From assembly GCA_965215945.1 (NCBI GenBank), contig CBDCFC010000002.1, positions 1 through 64,000 of the forward strand: DNA of 64,000 bases, written 5' to 3'. Below, piece after piece: positions 46,005-55,282 of the stretch (positions within the stretch are counted from its first letter, which is position 1; each line of letters begins with the position of its first letter). The notes under the pieces were generated by a model that ran no database searches, was not told the origin of the DNA, and saw only the letters and a program-made list of their open reading frames with translations. Both the position numbers and the translations under genes were made by a program. The DNA is from JAHEKD01 sp965215945. Its GTDB lineage: Bacteria > Pseudomonadota > Gammaproteobacteria > Arenicellales > JAHEKD01.

Positions 46005-46396
46005 GACCGCTGAAACGGCACCATCAAAGTCCCGTAACTAGTACGGGATGCCACTGGCCTTTCTAATTCATCACTGCCTTGTGTGAGTACTCTAGTTATT
46101 CCCCTAACTTTTAAGACACCTACATCGTCATACCGGTGAAAGCCGGTATCCAGACAATCTTTATTAATAATGGATTACGGATACAGGCTACGTATTTCCT
46201 TAAATCAGCAAACTTACAGGTTTATGTACGGTTATTTATATGAATTACTATATCTTATTCGAAATGAATGCAGACACTAGCGTTAGTGTTGTATCGCCGG
46301 CCTGGCAGGTCCGTTTTATTTATAAGCACGTTTCGGCGTACACCTGAATCAGCGCCGATGATACTGCAATTTGTGCCTTGAATAAATGTCGTTGAT
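46005..46396. other. Intergenic stretch with two small palindromes
   Basis: No convincing gene was seen here on either strand. It holds CCCGTA-actag-TACGGG (46031-46047) and ATACCGG-tgaaag-CCGGTAT (46130-46149), the latter like common extragenic palindromes. The rest is AT-rich and unassigned. lapB, usual at this place, is absent. Confidence 0.5.
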
Positions 46397-46425
46397 TTGA
46401 CAATCAGATAATTATATTCAATACT
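46397..46425 (+). promoter_or_regulatory. sigma-70 promoter for the ComEA-like gene
   Basis: TTGACA at 46397-46402 and AATACT at 46420-46425 with a 17-base spacer, 55 bases before the start. CACCC-acaa-GGGTG in the leader can form a small hairpin. Confidence 0.55.
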
Positions 46426-46480
46426 AACCGTCCACCCACAAGGGTGTAAATGGACTTTAATCGACAACATGGAGGTTGTT

Positions 46481-46750
46481 ATGTTTAAAAAAACTTCTTT
46501 TTATTCTTTCTTTTCCCTTTTACTAGTTTCATTTTCTTCCGCCGTATTTGCGCTTAATCCAAACACTGCTTCTGTTGACGAACTGGCGGATGAATTAGTC
46601 GGCATTGGGCCAAAGCTGGCTGAGAGAATTGTTCAGTATCGCGAAGAGAATGGAGAGTTCGAAACGGTTGAGGACTTAATGGACGTCAAAGGTATTGGCA
46701 ACAGTGTGATCGAAAAAAATCGAGATCAAATAGAATTTGAACAAGATTAG
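46481..46750 (+). CDS. ComEA-like helix-hairpin-helix DNA-binding protein
   Basis: The 89-residue protein has a signal peptide (MFKKTSFYSFFSLLLVSFSS to VFA) and then two helix-hairpin-helix motifs: VDELADELVGIGPKLAERIV and FETVEDLMDVKGIGNSVIEK. Periplasmic proteins of this type bind incoming DNA in transformation; the comEC gene at 30239 would be the channel. The start at 46481 is set by GGAGG at 46471-46475. A terminator follows, so it is monocistronic. Confidence 0.88.
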   Translation: MFKKTSFYSFFSLLLVSFSSAVFALNPNTASVDELADELVGIGPKLAERIVQYREENGEFETVEDLMDVKGIGNSVIEKNRDQIEFEQD

Positions 46751-46774
46751 AAAATAAATTCAGTTATAAAGTTA

Positions 46775-46801
46775 AAAGCGGCTATTAAAGCCGCTTTTTT
46801 C
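46775..46801 (+). terminator. Rho-independent terminator after the ComEA-like gene
   Basis: AAAGCGGC and GCCGCTTT flank a 7-base loop and continue into a T-run to 46800. It separates this gene from the polysaccharide locus. Confidence 0.85.
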
Positions 46802-46890
46802 TTTGGAAGTTCTTATAAACGTTTAATTAATAAGGCTAAACAGTTAAAATTAGCGCACTTTTTCCTAATTAACAAAGTATAAATATTTAA

Positions 46891-48213
46891 ATGAACCTAA
46901 CCATTGTCGGCACTGGATATGTGGGCCTTGTTACTGGAACCTGTCTGGCAGAAGTGGGTAACCATGTTCTGTGTATCGACAACGACACACAAAAAATTGA
47001 AGGACTCAAGCAAGCACAATTACCGATTTATGAACCCGGCCTTGAGAACCTGGTTAAAGAGAACCTGCAAGCCAAGCGCCTGGAGTTTAGCACTGATATT
47101 AAAAAGGGCGTCGACTATGCCGAGGTTATTTTTATTGCAGTGGGAACGCCACCGGATGAAGACGGTTCAGCAGATTTAAGCCATGTGATTGCTGTGGCCA
47201 AGGCAATAGGGGAACATCTAACTGACTATCGTGTCGTAGTGACCAAGTCGACAGTGCCCGTTGGCACCGCTGATAGAGTCAGACAGGCCATAAACACTAC
47301 TTTGTCTGAGCGTGGTGTAGAGGTCGAATTTGACGTAGTTTCGAATCCTGAGTTTTTAAAGGAAGGTGCTGCTGTTGAGGATTTTCTCAAACCTGATCGA
47401 ATCATTATCGGTGTCGATAGTGATCGTTCCTTTGAGGTGATGCACCGACTTTATCAACCTTTTAACAGAAATCATGATCGCGTCATTCGGATGGATATTC
47501 GATCTTCCGAATTAACGAAATATGCAGCCAATGCTATGTTGGCCACAAAAATCTCATTCATGAACGAAATGGCAAACCTGGCTGAAAAACTGGGTGCCGA
47601 TATTGAATCTGTGCGTCAGGGAATCGGTTCCGATCCACGTATCGGTTATCATTTTATTTATCCCGGTTGCGGCTATGGTGGTTCGTGTTTCCCCAAAGAT
47701 GTTCAGGCTTTGCACAAAACCGCCAAGCAGCATGATTATGATGCACGAATTTTAACGGCTGTTGAAAACGTTAATAACGACCAGAAATCGGTGCCTGTTA
47801 ATAAATTGATCAAGCACTTTGGCGAAGATTTTAACGATTTGAATTTTGCCATTTGGGGGTTGTCATTCAAGCCAAATACTGACGATATGCGCGAAGCGCC
47901 GAGCAGAGTGATTATTGAGCAAATTCGAGATCGAGGTGGCCGGATTAAAGCCTATGATCCCATCGCCATGAAAGAAGCGGCCCATGTTTTAGCCAATCAA
48001 CCTGATCTTGAGCTTGTCGATGATCCGTATGATGCAGTTGAGCAAGCCGATGCCTTAATAGTTGTCACTGAATGGAAAATGTTTCGGGCACTGGATATCG
48101 ATTTACTCAAGCAGAAAATGCGCCAGCTTGTTATTGTAGATGGACGAAATATTTATGAGCCAAGTACGCTCAGCAATGCCGGTTTTAAATATTATAGTAT
48201 TGGTCGCGCATGA
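46891..48213 (+). CDS. ugd: UDP-glucose 6-dehydrogenase
   Basis: Oxidises UDP-glucose to UDP-glucuronate. The 440-residue protein begins MNLTIVGTGYVGLVTGTCLA (Rossmann GxGxxG), has STVPVGTADRVR, NPEFLKEGAAVEDFLKPDRI and the catalytic cysteine in YPGCGYGGSCFPKDVQAL, then WGLSFKPNTDDMREAPS. It opens the polysaccharide locus. UDP-glucuronate is the substrate of the epimerase at 50166. The stop overlaps hldA (ATGA). Confidence 0.95.
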   Translation: MNLTIVGTGYVGLVTGTCLAEVGNHVLCIDNDTQKIEGLKQAQLPIYEPGLENLVKENLQAKRLEFSTDIKKGVDYAEVIFIAVGTPPDEDGSADLSHVIAVAKAIGEHLTDYRVVVTKSTVPVGTADRVRQAINTTLSERGVEVEFDVVSNPEFLKEGAAVEDFLKPDRIIIGVDSDRSFEVMHRLYQPFNRNHDRVIRMDIRSSELTKYAANAMLATKISFMNEMANLAEKLGADIESVRQGIGSDPRIGYHFIYPGCGYGGSCFPKDVQALHKTAKQHDYDARILTAVENVNNDQKSVPVNKLIKHFGEDFNDLNFAIWGLSFKPNTDDMREAPSRVIIEQIRDRGGRIKAYDPIAMKEAAHVLANQPDLELVDDPYDAVEQADALIVVTEWKMFRALDIDLLKQKMRQLVIVDGRNIYEPSTLSNAGFKYYSIGRA

Positions 48214-49175
48214 AAACCGCTTTAACCTTTCCTGATCTTAGCCAACTGCATGTGTTGATTGTTGGTGATGTCATGTTGGATCAATATTGGTTTGGTGCGG
48301 TAGAACGCATTTCACCCGAAGCACCCGTGCCGATTGTAACCGTGAATAACGGTGAGCGGCGTGGAGGTGGTGCAGCCAACGTCGCACTTAATGTGGTCAA
48401 TTTAGGTGCGAAGTGTACATTACTATCAATTGTCGGAGATGATGCCCATGCCGATGAACTTGAACAAATGTTACGAAGTGTTGGGATAGAGGTAGTATTT
48501 GTTAAGGCTAGTGATTATCAGACAACAGTCAAACAGCGGGTAATTTCGCGAAATCAGCAATTAATCCGGCTCGATTTTGAACAAAGACCAAGCCAACAAT
48601 TACTTGACCGATGTTTTGAACATTATCAAGATTTGATTAAGGACGCTGACGCGCTGATTTTTTCTGATTATGGCAAAGGTTCACTCGATAAAATCAGCAC
48701 TATGATTGATTTGGCCCGAGACAACAAACTTCCAGTTTCGGTTGACCCAAAAGGAAAGGACTATTCTCGCTATCGCAATGCGAGCTTAATCACGCCGAAC
48801 CTCAACGAATTTGAACAAGTGGTTGGTGGTGTCGTTGACGATGCACAGATGGATGTAAGAGCTCAAAAGCTTGTTCAAGACTTAAATATTGATCAATTGT
48901 TAATCACCTTGAGTGAGCGTGGCATGAAGCTTTATAAAAAGGATGCGCGGATTCATTACAGTCCTGCTCGTGCCCGCGAAGTGTATGATGTCAGTGGTGC
49001 AGGTGATACGGTTATCGCTTGCTTGGGAACACTGTTAGCGAGTGAACTTGAGACCGACGCTATTCTAGAAATTGCTAATGCGGCGGCTGGCGTAGTGGTA
49101 GCTAAATTGGGAACAGCGGTGGCTGATGTAAGTGAAATAACCGATGCGCTCATGCGTGGTAAGGGGCAATCATGA
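48210..49175 (+). CDS. hldA: D-glycero-beta-D-manno-heptose-7-phosphate kinase (HldA-type)
   Basis: A PfkB-fold kinase of LPS core heptose synthesis. The 321-residue protein has VLIVGDVMLDQYWFGAVERI, SPEAPVPIVTV, GGGAANVALN and the catalytic GAGDT in YDVSGAGDTVIACLGTLL. In enterobacteria this domain is fused to an adenylyltransferase (HldE, about 475 residues); here only the kinase domain is present, so HldC should be encoded elsewhere. It overlaps both neighbours. Confidence 0.92.
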   Translation: MKTALTFPDLSQLHVLIVGDVMLDQYWFGAVERISPEAPVPIVTVNNGERRGGGAANVALNVVNLGAKCTLLSIVGDDAHADELEQMLRSVGIEVVFVKASDYQTTVKQRVISRNQQLIRLDFEQRPSQQLLDRCFEHYQDLIKDADALIFSDYGKGSLDKISTMIDLARDNKLPVSVDPKGKDYSRYRNASLITPNLNEFEQVVGGVVDDAQMDVRAQKLVQDLNIDQLLITLSERGMKLYKKDARIHYSPARAREVYDVSGAGDTVIACLGTLLASELETDAILEIANAAAGVVVAKLGTAVADVSEITDALMRGKGQS

Positions 49176-50158
49176 TTATAGTGACAGGCGGTGCGGGATT
49201 TATTGGCTCTAACTTGGTTAAAGCTATTAATGAACGTAGCGGTGATGATGTTTTGGTGGTCGATAACTTGACTAATACGGCCAAGATTCCAAATTTAGCT
49301 GACTGTACGATTGCTGATTATCGCGACAAAAATGATTTTTATCAAAATATCGTTAACCTGGAAAAAATTTCCGGATTAGAAGCTGTGCTGCATCAGGGTG
49401 CTTGTTCAGACACCATGGTGACTGACGGTCGTTATGTGATGCATAACAACTACCAATATTCGAAAGCTTTACTGGAATACTGCCAGCATTTTAAAGTGCC
49501 TTATATTTATGCTTCATCCGCATCAGTTTACGGGGCGGGGAAGGACTTTAGAGAATCCCCACAATGTGAACGGCCATTGAATGCTTATGCTTATTCTAAA
49601 CTGGCTTTTGATCAACATGTTCGTTCGCGAAGCGAAAATTTAACGATTCCTGTTGTCGGGTTGCGCTATTTCAATGTCTATGGGCCTTGTGAACAGCACA
49701 AGGGGCGAATGGCCTCAGTCGCTTATCACTTTTTTAATCAATTTAAAAAAGAGGGTAAAGTTCGACTTTTTTGTGGCAGTGATGGTTATGAAGACGGTGA
49801 GCAATTACGTGACTTTATTTCTGTTGAGGATGTGGTCAAAGTAAATCTGTTTTTTTTAGATAACACCCAACTAAGTGGAATTTATAACTTGGGTACGGGA
49901 AACAGTCAGAGTTTTAATGAGGTTGCCGAGGCAGTCGTTAATTTTTTTCAACATAAAAACGGACTTGGACATCTTACCACTGAAAGTATCAAGACACAGA
50001 ATTTGGTTGAATACATTGCTTTTCCTGATAATTTAAAAGGCAAATACCAAAGCTACACCCAAGCTGACATTAGTCAGTTAAGAGCAGTCGGATACCAAGA
50101 AGACTTCCTGACCGTGCAGCAGGGTGTTAATAATTACTTGAACTGGCTGGATCAATAA
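49172..50158 (+). CDS. hldD: ADP-L-glycero-D-manno-heptose 6-epimerase
   Basis: Last step of ADP-heptose synthesis for the LPS core. The 328-residue SDR protein has VTGGAGFIGSNLVKAIN, HQGACSDTMVTDG, the catalytic Tyr-x3-Lys in AYAYSKLAFDQHV and RYFNVYGPCEQHKGRMASV, all HldD hallmarks. It is coupled to hldA by overlap. Confidence 0.95.
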   Translation: MIIVTGGAGFIGSNLVKAINERSGDDVLVVDNLTNTAKIPNLADCTIADYRDKNDFYQNIVNLEKISGLEAVLHQGACSDTMVTDGRYVMHNNYQYSKALLEYCQHFKVPYIYASSASVYGAGKDFRESPQCERPLNAYAYSKLAFDQHVRSRSENLTIPVVGLRYFNVYGPCEQHKGRMASVAYHFFNQFKKEGKVRLFCGSDGYEDGEQLRDFISVEDVVKVNLFFLDNTQLSGIYNLGTGNSQSFNEVAEAVVNFFQHKNGLGHLTTESIKTQNLVEYIAFPDNLKGKYQSYTQADISQLRAVGYQEDFLTVQQGVNNYLNWLDQ

Positions 50159-50165
50159 AATCACA

Positions 50166-51182
50166 ATGCCTGATGACGCCCCAATTCTAGTAACAGGTGC
50201 CGCCGGTTTTATCGGGGCCGCAGTAAGTCAATCTTTACTCAATCAAGGCAAAAAGGTTGTTGGTATTGATAATCTAAATGATTATTACGACGTTCGGTTA
50301 AAGCACGATCGCTTACAAGAATTGAAACAGGATGGGTTTACATTCAGACAACTTGATCTGATTGACTATCCGGCCTTGGATCAATTGTTTGATCAGTATG
50401 GTTTTAAAATTATTGTTCACCTGGCAGCGCAGGCTGGTGTTAGATATTCATTGACAAATCCAAAGACTTACGTTGACTCAAATCTAACCGGCTTTGTGAA
50501 CATGCTTGAATTGTGCCGGCATCATAAAGCTGAACATCTGACTTTTGCTTCCTCCAGTTCGGTATATGGCGCCAACAAAACCATGCCTTTTTCCGTTAAG
50601 CATAATGTTGATCATCCTGTTTCACTTTATGCCGCAACCAAAAAATCAAATGAGTTATTAGCACATTCTTATGCGCATTTATATGGCTTGCCGGTTACTG
50701 GCTTGCGATTCTTTACCGTATATGGCCCTTGGGGTCGGCCGGATATGGCTTACTTTAAGTTCACCAAAGCGATTTTGGCGAACGAGAAAATTCCAGTTTT
50801 TAATCACGGAGATATGCGCCGTGATTTTACTTACATTGATGATATTGTCGATGGTGTGATTAAAGTGGCGGCACAACCGGCAACAGGCAATGAAAATTGG
50901 AGCGGTGATAATCCCGATCCATCGTCAAGTTATGCCCCATATCAAATATATAATATCGGCAATAATCAGCCTATTGAATTAATGCATTTTATTGAGGTGT
51001 TAGAAGAGCAGCTAGGCAAAAAGGCTAAAATAAAATTTTTACCCATGGCTGACGGGGATGTTAAAGAGACTTATGCAGATATTGGTCAACTGCAACAGGA
51101 TTTTGATTTTAATCCAGCTGTGCAAATCGAGCAGGGATTGGCAAAGTTTGTAAGTTGGTATAAAGATTATTATAAGGTTTGA
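50166..51182 (+). CDS. UDP-glucuronate 4-epimerase-type SDR
   Basis: Should convert UDP-glucuronate to UDP-galacturonate. The 338-residue protein has VTGAAGFIGAAVSQSLL, GIDNLNDYYDVRLKHDRL (typical of CapI/LpsL epimerases), HLAAQAGVRYSL, catalytic SLYAATKKSNELLAHSY and RFFTVYGPWGRPDMAYF. Its position after ugd, which supplies the substrate, supports this. The substrate is inferred. Confidence 0.88.
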   Translation: MPDDAPILVTGAAGFIGAAVSQSLLNQGKKVVGIDNLNDYYDVRLKHDRLQELKQDGFTFRQLDLIDYPALDQLFDQYGFKIIVHLAAQAGVRYSLTNPKTYVDSNLTGFVNMLELCRHHKAEHLTFASSSSVYGANKTMPFSVKHNVDHPVSLYAATKKSNELLAHSYAHLYGLPVTGLRFFTVYGPWGRPDMAYFKFTKAILANEKIPVFNHGDMRRDFTYIDDIVDGVIKVAAQPATGNENWSGDNPDPSSSYAPYQIYNIGNNQPIELMHFIEVLEEQLGKKAKIKFLPMADGDVKETYADIGQLQQDFDFNPAVQIEQGLAKFVSWYKDYYKV

Positions 51183-51187
51183 AAATA

Positions 51188-52252
51188 GTGAGTGAAAATC
51201 TAAAAATTATTGTGACTGGCGGTGCGGGGTTTATCGGTTCGGCTGTTATTCGTTATCTGTTACAAAACACGGCACATCAAATTCTGAATATCGATAAATT
51301 GACTTATGCCGGTAATTTAATGACACTTGAAATGGTAGAGGAGAATCCAAATTATAAATTTATTCAGGCTGATATATGTGACACAAATGCCATGGATAAG
51401 GCGTTTAGAAATTTTCAGCCTGATGGCATTATGCACTTGGCTGCTGAATCACACGTCGATCGCTCAATCGAAGGTTCAGATGTATTCATTCAATCAAACA
51501 TCATAGGTACTTACACTTTACTAGAAGTGGCCAGGAAATATTATTCTCAGCTTGATGCTGCTGGTAAAGAAACATTCAAGTTTCATCATGTGTCCACGGA
51601 TGAAGTTTATGGGAGCTTGGGTAAGCAGGGATTATTTACGGAACAGTCTCGTTATCAACCAAATTCTCCCTATTCAGCAAGTAAAGCGGCCTCTGATCAT
51701 CTGATACGAGCCTGGGGAGAAACCTATCAACTGCCGGTTGTGATTTCAAATTGTTCGAATAATTATGGCCCGTATCAGTTCCCTGAAAAGTTAATTCCGC
51801 TAATGATACAAAAAGCACTTAACCATCAACCTTTGCCGGTTTATGGAACGGGTGAAAATGTACGTGATTGGTTATATGTTGGCGATCATGCTAAGGCACT
51901 TTACACCATTTTTTCTAGCGGAAAAAATGGAGAGGTTTACAATGTTGGTGGGCATAATGAAGTAAAGAATATTGATGTTGTTAATACGCTTTGTGAGATT
52001 CTCGATACTAAACAACCCAGTCAATCATTAGCTAGTTATAAAGAATTGATTAGTTTTGTAACAGACCGCCCGGGTCATGATATGCGTTATGCGATTGACG
52101 CAAGTAAAATCGCCAGGGAATTAGACTGGACACCACAAGAAACATTCGCCAGTGGCTTAGATAAAACGGTTCAATGGTATCTGGATAATCCTGACTGGTG
52201 CAGTGAAATAGCCAATAGCTATAGGGGTCAACGTTTAGGAGCAATCGTATAA
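51188..52252 (+). CDS. rfbB: dTDP-glucose 4,6-dehydratase
   Basis: Forms dTDP-4-keto-6-deoxyglucose, precursor of rhamnose and other deoxy sugars. The 354-residue protein has VTGGAGFIGSAVIRYLL, NIDKLTYAGN, AAESHVDRSI, the active-site Asp-Glu in STDEVYGSLG and SPYSASKAASDHL. GTG at 51188 is preferred for spacing to AAGG; TTG at 51179 is possible. rfbC and rfbD are not in this window. Confidence 0.95.
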   Translation: MSENLKIIVTGGAGFIGSAVIRYLLQNTAHQILNIDKLTYAGNLMTLEMVEENPNYKFIQADICDTNAMDKAFRNFQPDGIMHLAAESHVDRSIEGSDVFIQSNIIGTYTLLEVARKYYSQLDAAGKETFKFHHVSTDEVYGSLGKQGLFTEQSRYQPNSPYSASKAASDHLIRAWGETYQLPVVISNCSNNYGPYQFPEKLIPLMIQKALNHQPLPVYGTGENVRDWLYVGDHAKALYTIFSSGKNGEVYNVGGHNEVKNIDVVNTLCEILDTKQPSQSLASYKELISFVTDRPGHDMRYAIDASKIARELDWTPQETFASGLDKTVQWYLDNPDWCSEIANSYRGQRLGAIV

Positions 52253-53121
52253 TGAGAGGAATAATTCTAGCCGGTGGCTCAGGAACGCGTCTTTATCCGG
52301 TAACCATGTCGGTGTCCAAACAGTTGCTGCCTGTTTACGATAAACCGATGATTTATTACCCACTTTCTACATTGATGTTGTCAGGGATCCAGGATATTTT
52401 GATTATATCCACACCGTCAGATACTCCTCGTTTTCAACAACTGTTGGGTAATGGTGAGCGTATGGGGCTGAATTTATCCTATGCCGTACAGCCTACACCT
52501 GATGGCTTAGCGCAGGCTTTTATTATCGGTGCGGAGTTTGTCGGGGCGGATAATGTCGCCCTGGTGCTTGGCGATAATGTTTTTTATGGGCATGATTTGA
52601 ATGCTTCATTAAAAGCGGCTGCAGCAAAGAAAAAAGGGGCGACAGTTTTTGCTTATCCCGTCAATGATCCTGAGCGTTATGGTGTTGTTGAATTTGACGA
52701 TAAGGGACAAGCTGTGAGCCTTGAGGAAAAACCTCGGCAGCCAAAGTCCCACTATGCTGTTACGGGGTTATATTTTTACGACAATGATGTACTTGGTATT
52801 GCCAAACAGATAAAGCCTTCTGATCGTGGTGAACTGGAAATCACTGATGTAAATAAACATTATCTTGATGAGAAAAAACTGTCGGTTGAAGTATTGGGGC
52901 GCGGTTTAGCCTGGCTTGATATGGGCACACACGATTCGTTGTTGCAGGCTTCCCAGTTTATCGAAACACTGGAAAATCGTCAGGGAATGAAAATTGCGTG
53001 TCTGGAGGAAATTGCTTTTCGAAATGGCTGGATAAACCTAGATCAACTCAGTCAGGCTGCTGCCGACTATGGTAAAAGCAGTTATGGGCAATACATTACC
53101 AAGTTGATTACCTGGCTTTAA
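52252..53121 (+). CDS. rfbA: Glucose-1-phosphate thymidylyltransferase
   Basis: Makes dTDP-glucose, the substrate of RfbB. The 289-residue protein has GIILAGGSGTRLYPVTMSVS, KQLLPVYDKPMIYYPL, LVLGDNVFYGHD and YAVTGLYFYDNDV, as in the RmlA family. The start shares a base with the rfbB stop. Confidence 0.97.
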   Translation: MRGIILAGGSGTRLYPVTMSVSKQLLPVYDKPMIYYPLSTLMLSGIQDILIISTPSDTPRFQQLLGNGERMGLNLSYAVQPTPDGLAQAFIIGAEFVGADNVALVLGDNVFYGHDLNASLKAAAAKKKGATVFAYPVNDPERYGVVEFDDKGQAVSLEEKPRQPKSHYAVTGLYFYDNDVLGIAKQIKPSDRGELEITDVNKHYLDEKKLSVEVLGRGLAWLDMGTHDSLLQASQFIETLENRQGMKIACLEEIAFRNGWINLDQLSQAAADYGKSSYGQYITKLITWL

Positions 53122-53139
53122 TAACGGAATGTTTGACTG

Positions 53140-53934
53140 ATGAATAACCCGATCAAGGTTGTTTGTGCTAATGCAGGATTGATTAAGCAACTTGCTCATA
53201 GAGAGGTGCTGGAGCGTTATAAAGGCTCGATGTTTGGGCTTTTGTGGTCTTTTTTCAATCCACTGCTTATGCTTTTGGTTTATTTATTTGTTTTTAGCTT
53301 TGTGTTCAAGTTGCGTTGGCAAGGTGCTGCAGGTCATGCTCAGTTTGGTACGGTTTTATTTTCCGGCTTGATTCTTCATGCATTACTTGGTGAGTGTCTT
53401 TCCCGTGCGCCGGGGTTGATTTCCGGAAACGCACAATTTGTTAAGAAGGTCGTATTTCCATTAGAAATATTTTCCATTGTCTCGGTGGTGACAGCATTGT
53501 TTCATTTCACAGTCAGTATGCTAATTCTAATTTTGGCGCATTTGCTCGCATCTCATGAAGTTAACTGGACAATCATTTTTGCTCCCTTGGTGGTTTTCCC
53601 GTTAGCTTTAATAGGATTGGGTATGTCCTATTTGATTGCATCGACAACGGTTTTTATCCGCGATTTATCACAAGTTATCGGAGTGCTAGTGACTGTGCTG
53701 CTATTTTTAAGTCCTATATTCTATCCTTTAGAATCTGTACCGGACTCCGTTCGACCGTTAATGTATTTGAATCCTCTCACGGTGCCTATATCAGAATTTC
53801 GAAACTTGGTTATCTGGGGTAAATTGCCGAATTTATCTATTCTGACTGTTTACACCGTAGTAGCGCTGTTGATTTTCAGTCTTGGCTGGTGGTGGTTTCA
53901 ACGCACCAAAAAGGTATTTGCTGATGTGCTCTGA
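53140..53934 (+). CDS. wzm: ABC-2 polysaccharide exporter permease
   Basis: The membrane subunit that moves lipid-linked O-antigen or capsule across the inner membrane. The 264-residue protein has the ABC-2 pattern REVLERYKGSMFGLLWSFFN and six hydrophobic segments, with LSPIFYPLESVP and LNPLTVPISEFRNLVIWG. It is followed by its ATPase with an 11-base overlap. Confidence 0.92.
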   Translation: MNNPIKVVCANAGLIKQLAHREVLERYKGSMFGLLWSFFNPLLMLLVYLFVFSFVFKLRWQGAAGHAQFGTVLFSGLILHALLGECLSRAPGLISGNAQFVKKVVFPLEIFSIVSVVTALFHFTVSMLILILAHLLASHEVNWTIIFAPLVVFPLALIGLGMSYLIASTTVFIRDLSQVIGVLVTVLLFLSPIFYPLESVPDSVRPLMYLNPLTVPISEFRNLVIWGKLPNLSILTVYTVVALLIFSLGWWWFQRTKKVFADVL

Positions 53935-55270
53935 TAAATCCAATTCAGATAATTTAGCGGTAAGTGTTGAGAACGTCAGCAAGTGTTATCAAACTTATCA
54001 AAAGCCTGTTCACCGTTTAATGCAAGCTATAAATGGCTCTAAGAAAAAACTCTATTCAGAGTTTTGGGCGTTACGGGACATGGATTTTAAGGTTAATAAA
54101 GGTGAGACGTTTGGGATTGTCGGTGAAAATGGATCGGGTAAATCAACGTTATTACAAATCATTGCCGGCACGTTGCGACCTACATCAGGAGCAGTAACCA
54201 CACATGGCCGTATTGCTGCGATTCTAGAGCTGGGTGCCGGCTTTAACCCTGAATTTAACGGGGTAGAAAATGCTCGTTTAAATGCCGCTATAATCGGCGT
54301 AAACGAAAAAGAATTTAATAAGAGTCTCCCTGAGATCATTGAGTTTTCGGGATTGGGGGATTTTATTAATCGACCTGTTAAAACTTATTCAAGTGGCATG
54401 TACGTCAGGCTGGCATTTTCTGTATCGATTAGCTTAAAACCTGATATTTTAATCATTGACGAAGCCCTGGCGGTTGGTGATGCCAAATTCCAGCGAAAAT
54501 GTTTTCGCAAACTAGAAACCTTAAAGTCTGAAGGGGTGACTATTTTATTTGTCAGTCATTCGATGGAAAGTGTTGTCAGTCATTGTGATCGAGCCTTGTT
54601 TTTAGATAGTGGCCGTGTGCAAATGATCGGCGAACCTAAACAGGTCGTGAATAAATATCTGGATACTTTGTTTCAAAATGAAAATGAAGAGTCAACTAAT
54701 GAAGACGTTAAACCTGAAGAAGAACTTGAAATTGAAGACACTAATCAGAATGACCAACTACAGCTAAGCCACGATCCTGGTATAGATGCCTGTAAAGATA
54801 GGCGTGGTTACAATCCACAGGAGTATCGCTGGGGTGATGGACGTGCTCAAATCATCGATTATCGTTTGCTTAAGAATGGTTGTGAATCCAGCCATCAATG
54901 TAATCAAGGCGATAAACTGACTCTACTGTTTGTTACAGTTTTTAGCGAGTCGTTTGAAAATATAATTTACGGTATGACTATTAAAACCACCGATGGAAAA
55001 ACAGTTTACGGAACTAACAATCGCTTGAAGAAACAGTTGTTTTCAGTTTCAAATGAAAACGAAGTTGTTGAAATTGAAGTTGAATTTGTAGTTAATCTCG
55101 CGGCGGGGGATTATTTTATTTCCATAGGGGTATCAGCAGATGATGATGAAAAAGATCATATACCTCTGGACAGGCGTTATGACTTAATACATTTTTCTGT
55201 TGCCGATGATGAGCAATCGTTTGGTATCGCGGAACTGTATGCGTCTATAACCCAGGTTAGTACAACCTAG
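53924..55270 (+). CDS. wzt: ABC polysaccharide exporter ATPase with Wzt-type C-terminal domain
   Basis: Powers Wzm. The 448-residue protein has Walker A GENGSGKSTLL, signature TYSSGMYVRLAFS, Walker B ILIIDEALAVGD and SHSMESVVSHC. After about 245 an acidic linker leads to a beta-rich domain (about 300-440) like the Wzt carbohydrate-binding domain, which recognises the capped end of the glycan. The ATG at 53924 inside wzm is chosen. It marks an ABC-transporter-dependent pathway; no wzx or wzy is seen. Confidence 0.92.
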   Translation: MCSDKSNSDNLAVSVENVSKCYQTYQKPVHRLMQAINGSKKKLYSEFWALRDMDFKVNKGETFGIVGENGSGKSTLLQIIAGTLRPTSGAVTTHGRIAAILELGAGFNPEFNGVENARLNAAIIGVNEKEFNKSLPEIIEFSGLGDFINRPVKTYSSGMYVRLAFSVSISLKPDILIIDEALAVGDAKFQRKCFRKLETLKSEGVTILFVSHSMESVVSHCDRALFLDSGRVQMIGEPKQVVNKYLDTLFQNENEESTNEDVKPEEELEIEDTNQNDQLQLSHDPGIDACKDRRGYNPQEYRWGDGRAQIIDYRLLKNGCESSHQCNQGDKLTLLFVTVFSESFENIIYGMTIKTTDGKTVYGTNNRLKKQLFSVSNENEVVEIEVEFVVNLAAGDYFISIGVSADDDEKDHIPLDRRYDLIHFSVADDEQSFGIAELYASITQVSTT

Positions 55271-55282
55271 CCTAGTCATCAA

